DNA of 64,000 nt from Phoebastria nigripes (taxonomy: Eukaryota > Chordata > Aves > Procellariiformes > Diomedeidae), in NCBI GenBank assembly GCA_035582835.1, contig JAYKAV010000778.1, positions 1,046,103 through 1,110,102 of the forward strand, read 5' to 3'. The notes below the pieces were generated by a model. The model had not been told where the DNA came from, did not search any database, and saw nothing but the letters and a program-made list of their open reading frames with translations. Positions 12,876-58,700 of this stretch are shown one piece after another (within the stretch, counting starts at the first letter, position 1; each line of letters begins with the position of its first letter). A program made the translations under genes and the position numbers.

Positions 12876-14224
12876 CACACCAGCNCCATTACAGGGAGGA
12901 TTAAGCAAAGGTTGTAATGTTTTTCCTGACTGATATTTGAAAACATTTACAATTTCATACAAACGAGCCAGCTACCATCCAAGCAGGGCGCACGTTTGGT
13001 TTAAGACCCATCCTGACGGTCCGTACTGTTGAGAGGCTCACAGCGAGCGGTGATCACCACCAACACCTCCAACCCCATCCATTGTTTCAGACCCCACCCT
13101 TTCCAACATAGGAAATATTCTGAAAAACTGGCAAAGTGTCTGCTTCAATCCCGACAGNGCCCAAAGGGACTGACCCCAAGCTCCAGAAAGAAGCTGTTTA
13201 TAATGATTGTATTTGTTTCAGGTACCTAAAATTTGCACACCTTGTCACTGGCATGAGAGTTACTGCACAGTTGTAGGAAACATAAGGCAGGTTCATTGGC
13301 ACCAATGCAAACATCGTGCCAGAGGAGAAAGCAAGCGTTTTTATGGAAGGCATTTTGTGTGGTGGAGTGTCCCCCTCCCCAGCTATCAGCAAAACATTAA
13401 ATCCAGTTCTGCTGGGGGTCGGTGGCAAAACCAGTGAGAAGATCCAGTGTGCACTGGCACTGGCCGCCTCCTCTCAGCGGCGCTGGACACTAGGGCAGTA
13501 GTTGGAATAAATATAGAAAAAAATCGTGACTATTTCAGCTTCTCACTGGCTGCTCCAGGGAGTAAAACAGGACCTGCCTGGATGAGGGTAGAGGAGGAGA
13601 GAGCTGTACATCTCAGAAAATTTTTTTATGGAATTCTCCATTTTAGGGTCAACTGGGACTAAGCAAAAGGGAAAAGCAAAAAAGAAAGTTTCCCCTCTCA
13701 TTATATGATCAGCCAAAAGTAGCAGAAATTCACATGAGAACCTTTGCTGGCTTCGGTTGCATCCTTGAGCACGTGAGCGTTTGCAGTCCCCGTAGCTCTC
13801 CCGCTCCTCCCGAGAAACAGCCACCACTGAACCAGGGAGCTCCAGTAATTCCCTGCAAGTCAGAATGGGTCAGGAATTTATTTCTAGCACAGTTTGCCTC
13901 CAAGTGTTCGTTTCTATTAGCACTAAAATGTCCTGAGAATAAGAAGTTCCCCTCTGCAGCCTGCATCCTGCCCCCTTTCCTGTTGATAACTGCCTTATTC
14001 CATAATTGGTTCTAATTACTTCCCACTGCAAAGTGAGGTATTGCACCTGAGAGAAGGTGGCATAATATGCAGCCCTACTACAGTACTGCTGGTTTTCCCA
14101 TCACAGGGCCAGATGAAAAAGCTTTGCAAATCTCCCAAAAGGCAGGCAAGAATTATTATCCCTGTATGACGTGGGGAAACNACCGGGGTCGCTTATTCTG
14201 CAGCTAAGAGTCAGTCAGTAAAAA
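12876..14224. other. Intergenic DNA left of RPS6KA1, no gene seen
   Basis: No supported exon on either strand. The stretch follows the predicted 3' end of RPS6KA1 and contains no complex repeat that I recognise. Confidence 0.5.
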
Positions 14225-14244
14225 AACATCAACTGAATGACACA

Positions 14245-14250
14245 TTTATT
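14245..14250 (-). terminator. Candidate poly(A) signal AATAAA, distal
   Basis: AATAAA on the minus strand about 960 bases after the RPS6KA1 stop. The following transcript-sense sequence is rich in T and G (TGTGTCATTCAGTTGATG, then a T run), as expected for cleavage-factor binding. It is the better of the two candidates. Confidence 0.5.
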
Positions 14251-14566
14251 GTACAATTCAGAAAGAAACCCTGAGTTACCAGCTGTAGAACAAAGTTAAA
14301 TTAAAAAAAAGGATGGTTTGTTTCATAGGTTCCTGCTGAAGGAAAGGAAAACCAAAAATGGTAAAAAGCAGCAGCTAGAGCCAGCCCAAAGCCTCAGCTT
14401 TGCCGAGGAGAAGGTTCCTTTGTCACCTCCACCTGCACGGGTGACAAAGTCCCCAGGGAGTGATGGGGAGAACACGAAGATGGGAGGGCAGAGGGAAGGA
14501 ATGAGCCAAACCTAGCAGGTATTCTGGACAGCCGAGCATCTAAGGGGGTGTTTGGAAAACCCGTGG

Positions 14567-14572
14567 TTTATT
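14567..14572 (-). terminator. Candidate poly(A) signal AATAAA, proximal
   Basis: AATAAA on the minus strand about 640 bases after the RPS6KA1 stop. The downstream transcript-sense sequence is C-rich rather than G/T-rich, so it is the weaker candidate. It would shorten the 3' UTR by about 320 bases. Confidence 0.3.
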
Positions 14573-15210
14573 TTGTTCAGAGAACTGCCGTCTGGGCTGG
14601 GGGAGGGCAGGAGAGAGGACGAAACGGAGTCTGAAAAATNGACCTTCCACTCTGAACACACACGCACAAAAAGTGACGTGAAGGGCAGGGAAGTCCTTTA
14701 CAGACACAAGTGCTGCTGGCTAGGAGTCTGCAGGGTTGACTTCGGGAAGGGCATCCAAAGGTTCAAGGGAGGAAAAGCCCCAAAGCCTAAATCCCAAACA
14801 TTACGCAGTCTTCCAGCTGCGATGGCGTTGGAGAGGATCGGTTCTAAGAAACGGTGTAGCTACAACAAATATCTGGCCCTACACAGGAAAGGGTGAATCA
14901 GAGCTGCTTTTTAGTGCCACTTGACATCGGTTATACATTCTAGTTCTGATATACACAGATGGATGTCTTTAAAAATTGACAATTTACACTTCAAAAAAGT
15001 TTTACAGTGAAGTTCTCTCAGCAAAGATCAGTCCACGCAAGGAGGAGCCAGTCTTTCAGAAACAGAAGGGCACTTGGCCTTTTGAGAAGAAGTCCTCAAG
15101 GGAGCTCCTGTGCAGGCATTGACCGCCCGACCTCCTGGCCCCCGTCTTCAGTAGGTGTGCGAAGTCTGGTGTGACTGCACCGCACCGTGCGGCTGCAGAC
15201 CGCCCCAGCT

Positions 15211-47962
<32,752 letters not shown>

Positions 47963-50900
47963 CTGCAAAGGAAGAGAATCTGCCATTAGCACATGCCAGG
48001 CATGGGACCACTCCTTACANCCCCTTACAATGGCTGTTGGCTTTGAGAGCCTTTCCTGCAGGACAAACAGGGGAGGATGCCACTTTCAGACATGGTACAA
48101 GATGGTTGAACACTCCCCATACACCTAGGGGTCACTATCTGCCAAGAAAAACAATCTTGTTTAAAAAAAAAGGCTCTTGTTCAAAGACTCTCCACACTCC
48201 CCCCAGCTGAAATTAGGGCTGCTTATATACCANCCATCACTTGTGGGGCGAAGGCAGCCCTGCACTCCTCAGGCGTGGATCCCTGGGACGGTGGGTACAG
48301 GAATCCCACCCTCGGCAGCATGTGCTGCAGAAACTGCTCTAGAGACACAGCCGTGCAGCCGCACCATCCCACCCCTCCTGCACCCACGTGGCTACTCCCT
48401 CCACTGTTTCTCTGGGACTACTGGAAGAAGCAAGCAGGGGAGATCAGGTGAAGACGGGAAAGCAGTGCTAGAGTGCAGTTTACAGCCGTTTTGCCATGAC
48501 GTTGGCTTTAATACAAACATTTATCAGTTATTTATAACCCTATCGCAGCTGATACCGCTGCAGGAAATCCGCACCACCTGCTTGGCTCCAGGCCACCTCT
48601 GGCCTGCAAGTCCAGCTTCTGCTGCTGGAGCTCTGTACAAAGTCACAGCAGGTGACCTGAACTGCCTGGAGTAGCATCAGCCGGTCACACTGAGCGCTGA
48701 ACCAAAGACGTATCAGGTTCAGCACAGCACCGTGCCTGGAGAAGCCAGCAGGAGTGAAAGTGGGTGGGATTTAATTAGACATAGATCCTCAGAGCAGGAT
48801 AAGCACGTACAAAACGTTTTCTGCAGACTGTGGAGAAAAACAAGGGCAAGAAGGTTTTGCTTTGACATCTATATTTGCACTACAGTCTCAGGCTCCAAAA
48901 ATCATGGAATTCCTCTCTTTCTTTGAAAGAACAAAGGCAAATTTATTCCCTCCTCTTCAGATGTTATGGTCCAAGAGAAGAGTTACAATGCAATTGTGTT
49001 TCAGCCTCAGATTCTTAGTTGAATGCCTGGGTTTTAGAGCCTTTCAGGAATCTAACAGAAACAAAGCTAGCTCCTTTCCTGGAGAAGCAAGGGGATATCA
49101 ACCCGACATCTGTCGTAGGACTACACTATCCCCTTCTCCCCCTTTGGCCAAATTTAACTTACTTCCTTTGAATACAAAGCAAAACTTGCAATTGTTGATC
49201 TTGAGAGAGCTTTGAGGCTGCTGAGAAAACCTCCCTCTAACACTGCACTCGCTTTCTACAACATTCAATGGATGCTGCCAGGTTCACACTCTTCTGCTTC
49301 CCATAGGAGGTCATCACTGCTGGTTTCAAACCGCTTGGCTTCTTGCTTGCGGCTAGCTCACAATAAAAGGTGTAATGCTAAAGAGCTAAATTTAAGCACA
49401 AGTTTAGTTTTCAGATACTTCAAATCCACAGACAATAGTCCAGAGCCTCCATATATCTTCATATTTAGGTCTCTCCACTCCCACCTCAGCCCAACCTGTG
49501 CTGCCTGCAGCACCTCAAAGAACAGCTTAGTCCTACCACAACATGGAGTACCACCACATCAGCTGGGGAGAAGACCACCTGCCTCTTGGCCTGACACTGG
49601 CCCTGCAATATTTGCATTTATATGGCTCCACTCTGAGCTCCACAAGTCACCTGAGTACCAACTTAAACTGGGCTTAAGTTCCTAAGTATTTTCAGCCAAA
49701 GACTGAAAAAAGCAACAGCACTACTACGCAAGCCAAGCTCATCCAGAGGAACATTGCCCTGATGTTTACACGGAGCTCTTGGTGCCACTAGCACAAAGAT
49801 AGCTAAGAAGTGAAGTAAGATTTTGTGTTTATGTATAGCCTCCACAAAGAGGGGGGAGACACTGCACTCAAGATAACCAGACTTGGAAACACGCTTATGT
49901 TTACTGGCTCAGCTGTCACTGATCAACAATTCATTATTCGCTGCTAATCAAAAACATAGCTCGGGGAAGGCTGTTTATGTCTAAAACAGCTTAAGAAGTA
50001 GAATTTCCGTGTCGGACACAGGGAAACAGTGCCTGGCTCATGGTCTGGAGAACAGATCTATAAGGCATATGTCAGGAGAGGGGTGAGTTGATGCGTGGGA
50101 CAAGGTCTTTTATTCCCCTGGGAAGACCAGCACGTGGTGAGCGAGCGCAGGGTCTGTCCAACCCTTGGCTTCAAGGATAAGCTAGGAGACGCCGGGTGCT
50201 ACCTCCTGACCTGCCAGACCTTTTGAGTGCCGCGTTTCATCGGCTCNCGACCCCAAGGAATCCTTGTCCTACACACTGCTGTTGACAGAAATCCATCCTA
50301 CCTGGGGATGGAAGGGGATGTGGAAAAAAAGAGAACAGTGTCCATACCAGGGAGGTTTCCTGGGCATGTAGGTCCATGGTATTAGAGCGATGAAGCTCCT
50401 GATGAAACAGTCACTTTCTCAAGCTGACATAAGGCAGATGTGTAAGGAGAGAATTGCAGTATTTAGAGCCAAGTGCTTTCCCTCTACCCCAGAGCAAAAC
50501 CAGTCTTTATTCCCTCATATGGAATTCAAGAGCCATTTGTAAGCGTCCAAGATGGAAACACACTCAGCTACAGACTCATCACCTCCCAAGATAAAATACA
50601 GCCATTCACCGCGTCGTAAGTAGAGCTGAAATAGTTTGTGGGTTTCTTGGTTTGACGTTTGTCTCTTTAAAATGCTTTATTCCTGCACTCCCCCTGCATA
50701 CCACACACAGCGTGTTAGCGAGTGCATGTGTGTTTGCCTCTATGCCAGATACCCCCTTACGGCACATTGTTCTTGGGGTTGGAAAGGAGCCTCCTGAATG
50801 TCCTACTCCAAAAGCAGCCCCGAAGATCTCTCCGCAGGCAGCAACCAGGCAATACCTGCTGCAGGAGGGAGGCACAGCTCCTTCNCTTGGGTGCCCAGGG

Positions 50901-53900
50901 CAGTAAGAAGCTGATGCAGATGGTGGCAGAGCAGGGCTTGGGCTACCAAGAAGGCAGCGGCATGAGCCTCACTGGTGGCCAGCAGCCTGTCCCTGCAGCT
51001 TTACAGCCAGCACTGCTCTGGGGCGAGCGGAAATGGGGATTACAGAGCTAATCTGATGGGCATATGGAGCGGCAGCCTGGCAGCGAGGGCACCTCCGGGC
51101 AAGCAACAGCTAACCCTGCCTGAGAGGTAACGCAAAAGCCCTTCTGCACACATGCTGCTCTAATAAGTTTTCTTAATAGCATGCTTCTGCTATTCCAGTA
51201 TACCGGAACACAAGTGCATTCGGTTACGCAACTGCCAGCCTGGCTGAACTTGGGAAATACTTATCTTAGGACATCTTGCATTTTAAATCCCTTTAATGCC
51301 ACATAATCTGCAGCACAGGGAGCAATTTACAGAACAGGACAGTGTTGCTCTGATCTGAAACCAGGACAAGTCTCACCCCTGGCAGAACCGTGCGAGACCA
51401 TGCCCACTCCTGCTGCCATCAAGGGCTGCGCTCTATAGTTAGCACCATCAGCACAAGTCATCCCGGATTATCAACAGCTCTGCTTAGAAAAGCCGCCTGC
51501 TGCTATTTCTGGACCTCTAGGTTTTGACTAGTCACTTCCGAGATGCCCATATGCAACACAACAAGGGGACCAGGTACCCAAAGATGCTCTTTCACCCAAC
51601 TTGGATGAACCGTGAAGCATTCAAGCAGGAAGGAGTGGGGGAAGAAACACTTCACCCCAGAGCTTCTGCTAGTTTGACACAAGGACAAGGCATTTTGTTA
51701 TTATTAAGTGGAATTTATGGATCTTGCCTATTGCAGTTCAGAGAAAGGAAATGATTCTGCAAAAATAAAGATCTCCAAAAGAACTCGTGTAGCCCAAACA
51801 GACCGAGGAGTCTATGCACAAGGCATATCAGAGACGAAAGTTGCTCGGCTTCCTCCCCTATCTTTTGATCACTGTTTTATGCATTGTTCAGCTAAGATGC
51901 TTGAAAAAGATAGTTATTCATGAATAGCTCCTGCTCAATAAAGGATGATACACATATACAGGCAAAAATAATTAGCTTGAAGTGGTTGGGTTTGGCGTAA
52001 TCCCACGTCAGTTGTGTTGCTGTATGTTTGTGTAACAAGACAAGAGTTTAAAGAAAAGCATAGCCCTGATGACAGTATCCATCGCTATGGTGATGAAGTA
52101 ATTCAGCTCCACTCTCTATCGCTTGTACTCTGCCCCAGCCAGATTTTTCTACTACATAAGCAATATTCTGAATAATGTAAGCAGGAGAGAGAACAGGGGG
52201 AGGAAAAAAAAAAAAAGGAAAAAGTATTATGAAACTAGCTCAGTCCCCAGGACAGAGGGACTTGTCTCCTGCAGTGGATCAGTTCAAGCTCCCGCTGCCA
52301 CCCACTCCCATGTGTTCCACTGGCACAGCTCCAGGCTGAGCTCCGGTGGGCCGGGACAAGGGGCACCAGCTGGGACAAGGGGCACCAGCCGTGACCCGTC
52401 CCCAGCAGCAGACGGCCAACACTCCCGGAGCGCAGTGGAAAAAAACCCAAATCCCGTAACAATATGTCCGATGCCTCCACCAGCACGGTGACAGCACCTC
52501 TGCTCCATGACTCAGAAAGCAAAGGTTGGAGGAAGCTGGTTTCTAACCTGGATGGCAACGATCCCAGGGCAATTTACGTAACTGGCGTTCCAGAAAAGTC
52601 TCCTCAGTTTCTCAGTGGTGCCACCTTGCCCAGGAGTGGTGAAAACTTTCTCCTTGGGCCCCTACCCTTGGCAAATTTAACCTCTCAAGGTGCAAAACTC
52701 CCACCGAGCCCTAGTCCCTCTCCACTGTTCGCAGATATGCTGCTGGATCTCAGGGAACCCTCTAACGCCTGGCCCAGGAGATGGCAGCCAGGTTTAGAGG
52801 TGAAGAACACCCGTATTATTTTCCTCACTGGAGTCAAGTGCACATACCTGCTCACCTCAAAACAAAGGGAGCTGAGTTGCTAACGTCCCACTTGTGATCA
52901 CTTGTAAAAAGACTGATCATCAGAAATACCACCTGCAAGCGGCTCCTGACCCTGACCTAGAGCTCTGGCCAAGGTGAGATGGGGGAAGGGGATAGCTCAG
53001 AAGCCAGAGGCAGGCCCTCCAGTTTCAGTTTACAATTAACACACCCGTTACTAATGCAATGGGGAAAAGAGTCCTTGCTGCTGCCATGATCTTCACAGCT
53101 GACTCGGGCTGACAAATACACCGGACCCCCCCAGCCATTTCCGCTCAGAAGAGATCCCGTGATGCTGACACAGCGCCTGTCTGGCACCTGGGAGACCTGG
53201 GATTAAGTAGTAAACGAATCTCGCCCACNGCATTCACCGCCCTGGGCACCGGTATTAGTTTCCTCTCATTACGAGTCTAGTTGCGTTGTCTGGCTTTTCA
53301 GGCTATCTTCCTACTTAGGAAGAGAGAAACCACAAATAAAAAGCCCTGTCTCCCAGCAATAACCTACACCCGGGTCTGCACACACGACATGGTTTCAGGA
53401 ATCGTGATCGAGTCACTGCAGGACTCCCCTCCTCTCCCACCTTCGAGCACANACCCATCCTCATGACTCAAGCGATGCTTCAGAGCAGATGCTCTTAGCC
53501 CACCGCACCTTCGTGCCAACTGTTTGGCACCTGCAGCACAGGCAGACCCTCCGCACAGCACCCCACCCGCACGGGGGGTCTCTAGGAGAAGCCATGCCGT
53601 ATCTGGCAGATGAAAATTAGGCAACCTCACTTCCAATCGCCAGCAGACCTCCCTGCTGTCATTGCAGCAGCGGTGAAACGCTGCCTCCACTCAAAGCAGA
53701 GATCTCTTAAGAGGCAATTTTAAATAGGAATGAGCAAATCTGATCGATTAACCATCGCGACATCCCTAGGCATGATAGACGAGCATGACAGCATCGAATC
53801 CAGCCAAAACGATGGGAAAGCACCAAGGTCTGAGTAAACACCTGGGACAAAATCCCCACCATCCCTCTGGTTTCTCCAGGCGAGCTGCTAGTTCCAATTT

Positions 53901-54562
53901 GGATCAGAAGATGTTTAACTAAAGAGTGCCAGAGCACAGTGCCTCAGCTGGCTGCTCTGCGACGGGTGAAAACTGCTACAAGCTGTCCTTTTATTCTGAA
54001 ATGGCTGTGATGCAAGCCTGCAGATGTGGACAGCTGCTGTGCACCGTCCTGCACATCTGGCTTGGAGGTCTTAATTGGAAGGAAAAGAGCAAAGCAGGAG
54101 GGAAGAGCAGACACCCAGCAAAGTGACACAGGACCGTGATCGGAGTTCGAAACACAGGCCTGTGAGAGCAGCTGGGGCTGGGGAGGTGAATAGCAAGGAA
54201 GCCTGGAGGAGAAAGACCTAAAATCCGAGACGTTTATTCCCTGGGCCTTCAGCAGGGACCATTTTCCTCTGTGTCTGGGAGGAGGTTTAGGAGCACGCTG
54301 CTCACACTCCCCGAATAATCAAAGCCTGCAAGGGCAGGAGCGGAGCCAGGCAGCCCCCGGCGCCCCGGCAGCAGCCCCCAGCGCTCCCCGCCGCGCACAC
54401 ACCGAGCCTCGGAGCAGCCGGCGGCAGCTCCCGGCAGCGCACAGCTCCGGCCGGCTGCGACCCCCCGGGCCGCCAAACCACCCCCCGGGGAACCGCACGG
54501 GGCGGGGGCCACCGCAGCACCCGCAGCCGGGAGGGTCCCGCCGGGCGGGGGTGGCGGGGGGG
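47963..54562 (-). other. RPS6KA1: RPS6KA1 first intron, no further exon seen
   Basis: About 6.6 kb between exon 2 and the GC-rich island. No exon is recognised. It includes a 19-bp tandem duplication at 52353-52389 and a purine/A-rich tract near 52187-52220. Confidence 0.65.
52353..52389. repeat. 19-bp tandem duplication
   Basis: GGGACAAGGGGCACCAGC occurs at 52353 and 52372, in the first intron. Confidence 0.88.
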
Positions 54563-54990
54563 NNNNNNNNNNNNNNNNNNNNNNNNNNNNNNNNNNNNNN
54601 NNNNNNNNNNNNNNNNNNNNNNNNNNNNNNNNNNNNNNNNNNNNNNNNNNNNNNNNNNNNNNNNNNNNNNNNNNNNNNNNNNNNNNNNNNNNNNNNNNNN
54701 NNNNNNNNNNNNNNNNNNNNNNNNNNNNNNNNNNNNNNNNNNNNNNNNNNNNNNNNNNNNNNNNNNNNNNNNNNNNNNNNNNNNNNNNNNNNNNNNNNNN
54801 NNNNNNNNNNNNNNNNNNNNNNNNNNNNNNGCGGGGCGGAGGGGGGGGGCGGCGCTGCTCCGCCCGCCGAGCTGCGGGGCGGGAGGGGTCTCGTCCCGGC
54901 GGGTCCCGGGGGAAGCCGAGGTGGTGCGGCGGGGGTGGTACCTCCAGCTGGAGGCATCCAGCAAGCAGCTATCCCGGCGTGGGGCGGGTT
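54310..54990 (-). promoter_or_regulatory. RPS6KA1: CpG-rich island, probable RPS6KA1 promoter and exon 1
   Basis: The sequence on both sides of the N run is very rich in G, C and CpG, with GGGCGG-type Sp1 boxes, unlike the introns around it. It lies upstream of exon 2 on the minus strand, where the promoter and exon 1 are expected. No start codon followed by the conserved MPLAQL-like N-terminus is visible in the flanks, so exon 1 is inferred to be in the unsequenced part. Confidence 0.6.
54563..54830. other. Assembly gap of 268 Ns
   Basis: An uninterrupted run of N inside a GC-rich island, flanked by G-rich tracts on both sides. Such tracts are hard to sequence. Open frames that run across this stretch are meaningless. 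Confidence 0.99.
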
Positions 54991-55310
54991 TATTAAGGGA
55001 CAAAGATGATGAGCTGTGCGTGGATGCCGCAGGCAGCTTCTGTGGGTAGCAGGGGTGGTCGGGGATGATCCGTTCCCTGCCAGCTGCACCCTTCCCTGTG
55101 CATTTTGCCCTGATAAATTTTGGATGCAAACAGATCTTAAAACTGCCGGTAAGGTACTGCTCGCTCCTCGCAAGCTGAGAGGGGCAGTCCCTGCGTGCTC
55201 GCGTCTCACAAGAGAATCCTCAAAGCACCAAGGAGCACCTGAACACCAAACATCTACTGAAAAATACATGGCACCGAGTGTCCAACTCTTCTGTGCCCTG
55301 GAAATATATT

Positions 55311-55332
55311 CCCCCCCCCCCCCCCCCCCCCC
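55311..55332. repeat. C homopolymer, 22 bases
   Basis: An uninterrupted C run about 500 bases right of the assembly gap. Its length is probably unreliable. Confidence 0.95.
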
Positions 55333-55724
55333 AGGAGTGTCCTGCTCTTTCACTGTACACACAATGCTACACAGCATCACCAGAAGAGGTGGTGAGGATA
55401 AACTCGGTGACACAATTCAAATTGCTGCTTAAAGCAGGAAACTGCTCTGGGAAATCCGGATTCCAAGTTTGGGATATGCAATGAGTCACTGCTCATCACC
55501 TCCTGCAGTGCCCCCCCGCCTTCCCTACAAAACGTGGATAAAAAACATATCCACCTTTCCATGGTGTTTGGAGAGCCTGAGAGGAAAGGTGCCTTCAGCA
55601 CAAGTGTTCATAATTTATGGCTATTCTCACCTGCTAGGTTTCTCAAATAGGACGAAGTTCTCTTCTACTCACTTTTTACCAAACCCCAAAGCACCATGTT
55701 TTCATGTTTCATTATAAAATTGTT

Positions 55725-55740
55725 AAAAAAAAAAAAAAAA
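55725..55740. repeat. A homopolymer, 16 bases
   Basis: An uninterrupted A run in non-coding DNA upstream of RPS6KA1. Confidence 0.95.
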
Positions 55741-58700
55741 TCTTTTTAAAAGGGTGCATCGCTAAGGGTTGACTTCATCAAGGTGTGGCTGGAAATATTT
55801 AATGAGCCTAAGTGAAAGCATATACAGCTGGGGTTTTGCATTCTGAAGGCAGCTGTCCCAGGAAGCCAGGGCTGTACAGCCCTTAGCCCTTAACCTGTTC
55901 AGAGAGGGCAGCGAACTCCAAAAAAGCCAAATTAGGACAGAGCCCAGGGCTTTGAAAAATTCCAGTTAATCTTCACAGCACTTGAAGCTAATCTGTAAGT
56001 CATCATCAGGACCTGCTTGTGATTTAGGCTAGAGCTATCATCTTTTCTGCATGTGGGGGAATCGAGTGTAGAAAATTCCCACGGTGACAGTAAGTGTTGG
56101 AGCCAAGCCTGGGAACTGCCGTCTCGGAGCCCTGTGCTCACAGCCCCCCTCTGTGCCATAAGTGTTGGAGCCCCAGATGAAGGCATTAAATAACACAAAT
56201 CCACCAGACTGGTACTAAGTGAGGTCCTGTTATAGCCAATTAAACTCATGTCACTTACTGTTGGAGCAAGCTGAAGCAGATCTTGTGGAGAGTTATTCAT
56301 TCAGCTCCAAAGCTATCCATAATTTCCCCTTATTGCCTGGTACACAGCGTGCCGTCTGGTTACATCCATCCTCCAGCTGCTTCAACCTGCTTTAAATGGC
56401 ATCAATAACATGATGATGTCAATACCGGCATCCTATTTACCTTCTTCCTTTGCAAAACGCATCCCCCTTTCTTTCTGCTCTGCGTGCATGTCAGACAGAT
56501 CCGGGGTAGGAATGCAGAGGGGGCTGAGGGTAGGACAGTGCTCTCTGCATCCTTTCTGGAAGAGGAACAAAACGAGACACTCCTCTGTGACCTGCCATGT
56601 TTTAACGCTAGGCCCATGAATCCAACCTTTGGACATCTCATCCTGGTGCACTTCCCATCTGGTGACAAGCCCACAGGGAATATTTAAGCCATAACGCCAG
56701 ACTCAAAGGCCATTTTCTACTAGGTGACCCACCGAATGCCTCCCAACTTCCAAGAAGGTTTACGCATGGAAGTCAGGCAGGATCAGGTGCTGAGCAGTTG
56801 CCTGCAGCAGCTGAGGGGGTAATCTCAGTCAGGCTGGTCATTAACTCCTGGGAAATTTCTGACTCCAAGGTCATGACTGTTATTATAAACAGCAAAAAAA
56901 AAAGAGTTAAAAATAAAATAAATTCCATTTGAAGTGTTGAAAAGTGACAGTTATAGGGTGGTACAGTAACCAGTAGAAAAGCAAGTCTTCATTTTCAAGG
57001 TCTCAGTGAAAGGTTAATGGGCAATATCCAGAGGAACCGTCTGAAAGGCAGAGCAAGGCCTATTGCAATTCAGCGAGGGAAGGGAGACAGGAACCTCTGC
57101 TGCCTCCATCCCCCAGTAGGTCTATTGAGATGCAGAAAGTCCTTCATATTTCACAGCAGAAAGACAGGCGGGCTGACCGTGAACTTGACAGAAGACAGAA
57201 ATTATGAAGCTTTATGGAGCAATGACTTCTTTGGGCTGGAAGAAAATGATGGCTCTAAATCCACGGGTACCACCACACCTAAATAAAACTACCAAATTAT
57301 CCTGCCCACTTCTTTTAATGAAACAGCAAATTAAAGATATCGGGGAGACCACAAATGACTTGTGCATGATTATTCCCTGCATCTCTGCAGCTACTTTTAT
57401 TAAAGGCTAGGAGAGGATTTTGCTGAGGTAGCTCTACAGTATCCTCAAAATTATACTAACACCCCCCAAAAAGCCTAGGTAATACCACAGCAATTCAGCG
57501 GCAATGCTGGGTAGACAAGCTAAGGTCTCTCAATCCCCAGCTACAGGACTCAAAGAGAAGCCATCTATCTTCTGATAGAAGCTACCTGTTATCAGACCGA
57601 CCCTCCCTCAATTCCTGCACCAGATAATGCTGAATCATAGTTGATTAACAGAACATGAAATGTCCCACACGAGGTTGCTGGTAAGTCCAGGGCAGGATGC
57701 TTGGGTAAGAGAAATGAGGTAGTGGTCTCCCCAAGGGTTTATTTCCTAGAAAAAGAACAGCTATAAAAAGCAGCCCCTATCCTGAAAGCATGGTACAAAA
57801 AGTGTTCTTTGGAGTTGAACAGCAGAGCCTGCTGTTTGGGTGAGTGTCATGGCTAAATACAGTGATTAAAACATACACACTGGCATTCTTCTGAGACAGT
57901 TGCAGGCTGGGGAGAGCTGCTGCTATGGTAAACAGAGACTCCAGATCAACGGGATGGCCCTTTTGTCAGTATTGCATTTGCTGAAAAATCAAAATGCTGC
58001 GGTTCTAGTTTGGTTTTAAAAACATCAAATCCTCCTCAAATACAGTTGTAGATATTTTTACCCCTGCAGCTGGCTGGCTTTTGGTGTGTAACGTTTTCCT
58101 TTTCAGGGAGGCTGACAACATTCAGTAAGCCAGTTATCCACAAAGAAACACTNCCAAAGCGGACGTATTGAGACTGGTCCTTACCACATTACCAGATCCA
58201 ATTTTTCCTCATTATTCCAAAAGCTGCCCAAGTGATTCTCCACCTAACCATACAGTAACCCAGTACTCCAACAGCTCACCATACCCATTCTTTTTACCAA
58301 AGCCGGGGAGCATCTCTCATTAACTGCCTGCTTCACACTACGCTGCTTTTACACATATAAGGAAATGCAAAAAGCTTGCAGGCACGAGAACTCGCAAGGC
58401 TGAGTCCCAAATGCCTGCTACAATTTACAGACTCGTGTAATCTGCTTTGTGTTTACGCTAAGAGAGTCATTTAATTAGAGCTCGCAGCAACCCTCTTTGT
58501 ATTTTTAAGATTGACTAATCAGTTCCGTAGTTCACTGTTATCCCCGCTGTACTAATAGGGAAACTGAGTCATGTTTTCAATAGGTTGTCAGGGTAGAACT
58601 TGAACTCCATGTCCTGTCTTCTAATCCCCAGCTCTCAATTCACGATCTCATTTCCTCGCCTCTTCTGTTTTGTTTTTCCACTATGAAGGAAGAGATGATA

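Larger units (their letters stand above)
14225..15210 (-). other. RPS6KA1: Probable RPS6KA1 3' UTR
   Basis: This stretch follows the TGA stop and contains no convincing coding sequence. It ends just past an AATAAA (complement at 14245-14250) that is followed by a T/G-rich stretch. An earlier AATAAA at 14567-14572 could give a shorter transcript. The 3' end is inferred from these signals only. Confidence 0.55.

Noticed and set aside
54302..55413. Long open frames across the N run on both strands
   Set aside because: They are open only because Ns cannot encode stops. The flanks do not encode a recognisable protein and lack the expected RSK1 N-terminus.
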